64,000 bases of DNA from Neoroseomonas eburnea (lineage in GTDB: Bacteria; Pseudomonadota; Alphaproteobacteria; Acetobacterales; Acetobacteraceae): the NCBI RefSeq assembly GCF_018129005.1, contig NZ_JAAEDL010000004.1, positions 210,660-274,659 of the forward strand, read 5' to 3'. Numbering within the stretch: position 1 is the first letter of the stretch; the number at the start of each line of letters is the position of its first letter. Under the pieces are notes generated by a model. It saw only the letters and a list, made by a program, of their open reading frames with translations. It was not told the origin of the DNA and made no database searches. Positions 61,937-64,000 of this stretch are shown piece by piece. The translations under genes were made by a program, and so were the position numbers.

Positions 61937-63854
61937 GGCTCGCCTCCCGCTGCGGAGCGGCGGGCGGCGGCGCGATGGCGGGGGTGGCGCCCGGGCGGGA
62001 CGCGGCCGGGCGGCTGCGGGGCGCTTCGGGCGCCGGTGCCGCCAGCCCCGGCACGCCGCGGCCGTTCATCGGCATGGTGATGGCGCGGGTGATCTCGGGC
62101 GTCGCCGGCTCCGGCAGCAGGCCCAGGATCGGCGCGATGCGGGAGATCACCATGCCGGCCGCAGGTGCCGCGACCCAGCCGGCGGTGGCGAAGCCGTGGC
62201 TGCGCGCATTGGGCTTCGGTTCGTCCACCATGACGTAGACGGCATAGCGCGGCGCATGCATCGGGAAGGCGCCGACGAAGGCGGCGATGCGCTTGTTCTC
62301 AAGGTAGCCGCCGCGCGGGCCGGTCTTCTGCGCCGTGCCGGTCTTGCCGCCGACGAAATAGCCCGGCACCTCGGCGGAACGGCCGGAGCCGTCGGTCACC
62401 ACCAGCCGCATCATCCGGCGCATGATGTCGGAGGTGCGCTCGCTGAGCACGCGCACGCCTTCGCGCTGGGTGCCCGGCGGCTGCGCCAGGACCGTCGGCT
62501 GGCGCAGGATGCCGCCGTTGACGATGGTCGCGCCCGCCGTCGCGACGTGCAGCGGCGTGACCGACATGCCGTGGCCGAAGCCGATCGTCATGGTGTTCAG
62601 CTCGCGCCAGGCGCGCTGGGGCGGGACCAGCGGCAGCGCGGTCTCCGGGATCTCGATGCGCAGGCGCGAGGTCATGCCCATGCGCTGCATGAACTCGCGG
62701 TGCCGGTTCACGCCCACCGCCGCGGCCATGTGCGCCGAGGCGAGATTCGACGAATAGGCGAGGATCTCCGGCAGGGCGAGCCAGCGGTTCTTGCCGCGGT
62801 AGTCGTTGATGGTGAAGCGGCCGACGCTGATGGGGCGGGAGGCATCGTAGCCCTGCCAGGTCTGCAGCCCGTTCTCCAGCGCCATCGAGGCGGTGAGCAG
62901 CTTGAAGGTCGAGCCCGGCTCGTAGACGCCGACGGTGACGCGGTTGAAGCGCTGGTCGGCGGTCGCGGAGCCGACGTCGTTGGCGTCGTAGTCGGGCAGG
63001 CTGACCATCGCCAGCACCTCGCCCGTGTTGACGTCCATCACCACGCCGGCGCCGCCGATACCGTTGAACTCGGTGATGGCGCGCTGGACGGAATCGCGCA
63101 GCGCGAGCTGCACGCGGATGTCGAGCGACAGGCGCAGCCGCTCGGAGGGATTGCCGCGCAGTCGCTCGTCGAAATAGCGCTCGACGCCGGCGATGCCCTG
63201 CCCGTCCACGTCGACGCCGCCGATGATGTGCGCGGCGGTGCGCCCTTGCGGGAAGTAGCGGCGCTCGGCTTCCTCGAAATACAGGCCGGGAATGCCCAGC
63301 GCGTTGACCTGCGCCATTTCGCGCGGCGTGAGCGCGCGGGCGATGTAGGCGAACTGGCGTTCGCCGGACATGCGCTGGATCAGCCGCTCGCGGTCGAGCT
63401 GCGGCAGCACGCTGCGCAGCCGGTCGGCGGCCTCGGCCGCGTTCTCGATCTGGCGCGGGTTGGCGTAGAGCGCGGTCAGCGGCAGGGAGACCGCCATGAT
63501 CTCCCCATTGCGGTCGGTGACGGTGGCGCGCGCGACCGGTGCCTCGGCGGCCGGCGCCGGCGGGCGGGAGAGGGCGGCGGCGCGCCGCGGCGCGGCGGGG
63601 TCGAGCACGGTGGCGAAGGCGAGCTTCAGCGCCACCGCGCCGAACAGGGCGGAGAAGCCGAAGGCGGCGATGACCAGCCGGCCGCGCGTACGCTCGAGGA
63701 TCGCGCGCCGCATCAGGTCGGGCTGCGTCACGCGTACCACGCTGCGCGCGGGTTCCTCCGCCGTCGCCGCGGGGCGGCGCAGCATGGGCGCGCTCGCCGG
63801 GGCCGAATGCGGCTCCGGCGGCCGGACCGAGCCGGGCGGAGGGATGTGGGTCAT
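61923..63854 (-). CDS. ftsI: Peptidoglycan transpeptidase FtsI (PBP3)
   Basis: 643 residues. A basic cytosolic N-terminus, one membrane helix near 55-75 (RLVIAAFGFSALFGAVAL), the class B dimerisation domain, then the transpeptidase domain with VYEPGSTFKLLTASMAL (SxxK), LAYSSNLASAHMAAAVG (SxN) and YFVGGKTGTAQKTGPRG (KTGT). It cross-links septal peptidoglycan with FtsW. The C-terminal 40 residues are proline/alanine rich (SRPAASRPGATPAIAPPPAA), an extension beyond the usual end. It begins 15 bases after the ftsL-like stop. Confidence 0.96.
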   Translation of the reverse strand: MTHIPPPGSVRPPEPHSAPASAPMLRRPAATAEEPARSVVRVTQPDLMRRAILERTRGRLVIAAFGFSALFGAVALKLAFATVLDPAAPRRAAALSRPPAPAAEAPVARATVTDRNGEIMAVSLPLTALYANPRQIENAAEAADRLRSVLPQLDRERLIQRMSGERQFAYIARALTPREMAQVNALGIPGLYFEEAERRYFPQGRTAAHIIGGVDVDGQGIAGVERYFDERLRGNPSERLRLSLDIRVQLALRDSVQRAITEFNGIGGAGVVMDVNTGEVLAMVSLPDYDANDVGSATADQRFNRVTVGVYEPGSTFKLLTASMALENGLQTWQGYDASRPISVGRFTINDYRGKNRWLALPEILAYSSNLASAHMAAAVGVNRHREFMQRMGMTSRLRIEIPETALPLVPPQRAWRELNTMTIGFGHGMSVTPLHVATAGATIVNGGILRQPTVLAQPPGTQREGVRVLSERTSDIMRRMMRLVVTDGSGRSAEVPGYFVGGKTGTAQKTGPRGGYLENKRIAAFVGAFPMHAPRYAVYVMVDEPKPNARSHGFATAGWVAAPAAGMVISRIAPILGLLPEPATPEITRAITMPMNGRGVPGLAAPAPEAPRSRPAASRPGATPAIAPPPAAPQREASLAPR

Positions 63855-63869
63855 GGCGATGTGCGCCGC

Positions 63870-64000
63870 CTAGCGCACGCCGCCGGCGGGCAGCGTCGCC
63901 GCGGCGGCGCGGGCGATCGGCACCGGCGGGGCGAGGGCGGGCCCGGTGCCGCCGAGGGCGGAGACGAAGGTGGGCGCGGCGACGGCCGCGGCGGCGGGCG
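63870..64000 (-). CDS. FtsL-like protein, C-terminal end only
   Basis: Only the last 42 codons lie inside the window; stop TAG at 63870. The residues visible are alanine/proline rich (for example AAPTFVSALGGTGPALAPPV, ending LPAGGVR) and carry no recognisable domain. The position directly before ftsI is that of ftsL in the mraZ-rsmH-ftsL-ftsI order, and proline-rich FtsL tails are known in this group, so the assignment rests on context alone. Confidence 0.45.
   Translation of the reverse strand, partial: PAAAAVAAPTFVSALGGTGPALAPPVPIARAAAATLPAGGVR

Overview
This is a very GC-rich chromosomal window. Two things point to an alphaproteobacterium of the Acetobacteraceae / Roseomonas type: the protein families (DUF3126, DUF1127, a K+-independent H+-pyrophosphatase, meso-DAP type MurE) and the compact mur/fts order. 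This placement is an inference from gene content; no rRNA is present. The window is almost entirely housekeeping DNA. I see no prophage, integrase, transposase, CRISPR array or defence island.

Layout. 1-6.5 kb: the 5' part of carA, which carries an in-frame N-terminal helix-turn-helix-like domain and is divergent from a GatB/YqeY-domain gene; then DUF3592, DUF3126, dnaG, rpoD and a GNAT gene. 6.5-15.8 kb: a periplasmic thiol pair (thioredoxin-like protein and DsbD), an MgtC-like protein, the proton-pumping pyrophosphatase hppA, soluble ppa, an M20 peptidase and a ZIP metal transporter. 15.8-16.6 kb: a CAU-anticodon tRNA followed directly by a 15-bp-arm hairpin and about 2.5 tandem copies of a ~138-bp repeat. 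16.6-23.6 kb: an SDR/DoxX-like fusion with a DUF2269 partner, a small membrane protein, an MFS transporter with its MarR regulator, ettA, a GNAT gene and an unknown gene. 23.7-38.9 kb: mlaC-mlaA, metF, a large TPR/GT41-type protein, a bile-acid-symporter-like transporter, a pentapeptide lipoprotein-uvrD-prmA operon, a small flagellar-rod-like protein, an LLM flavin oxidoreductase, DUF1127, aminopeptidase P and an alpha/beta hydrolase. 38.8-46.5 kb: a LysE exporter, ohr, ligA, an unlisted 45-residue ORF, a GNAT gene, recN, bamD and lpxC. 47.2-64 kb: the division/cell-wall cluster on the minus strand, in transcription order [ftsL-like]-ftsI-murE-murF-mraY-murD-ftsW-murG-murC-murB-ddl-ftsQ-ftsA-ftsZ.

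How the genes work together. The 47-64 kb cluster makes UDP-MurNAc-pentapeptide, flips and polymerises it, and builds the divisome. Nearly every junction is a 1-4 base stop/start overlap, which indicates tight translational coupling. lpxC, bamD and mlaA/mlaC belong to outer-membrane assembly and upkeep. dnaG-rpoD, ligA, recN, uvrD and prmA serve replication, transcription, repair and translation.

Most unusual features: the HTH-CarA fusion with an apparently leaderless start and a 10-bp-arm inverted repeat in the divergent promoter region; a bipartite palindromic repeat family (five copies), one copy of which is translated in frame inside the murB N-terminus; a leaderless marR promoter whose 16-bp spacer is almost entirely its operator; a small ORF coupled on both sides between a GNAT gene and ligA; and the repeats beside the tRNA. 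Several genes have TTG, GTG or possibly CTG starts. All calls come from reading the sequence and from family knowledge; no database search was run.
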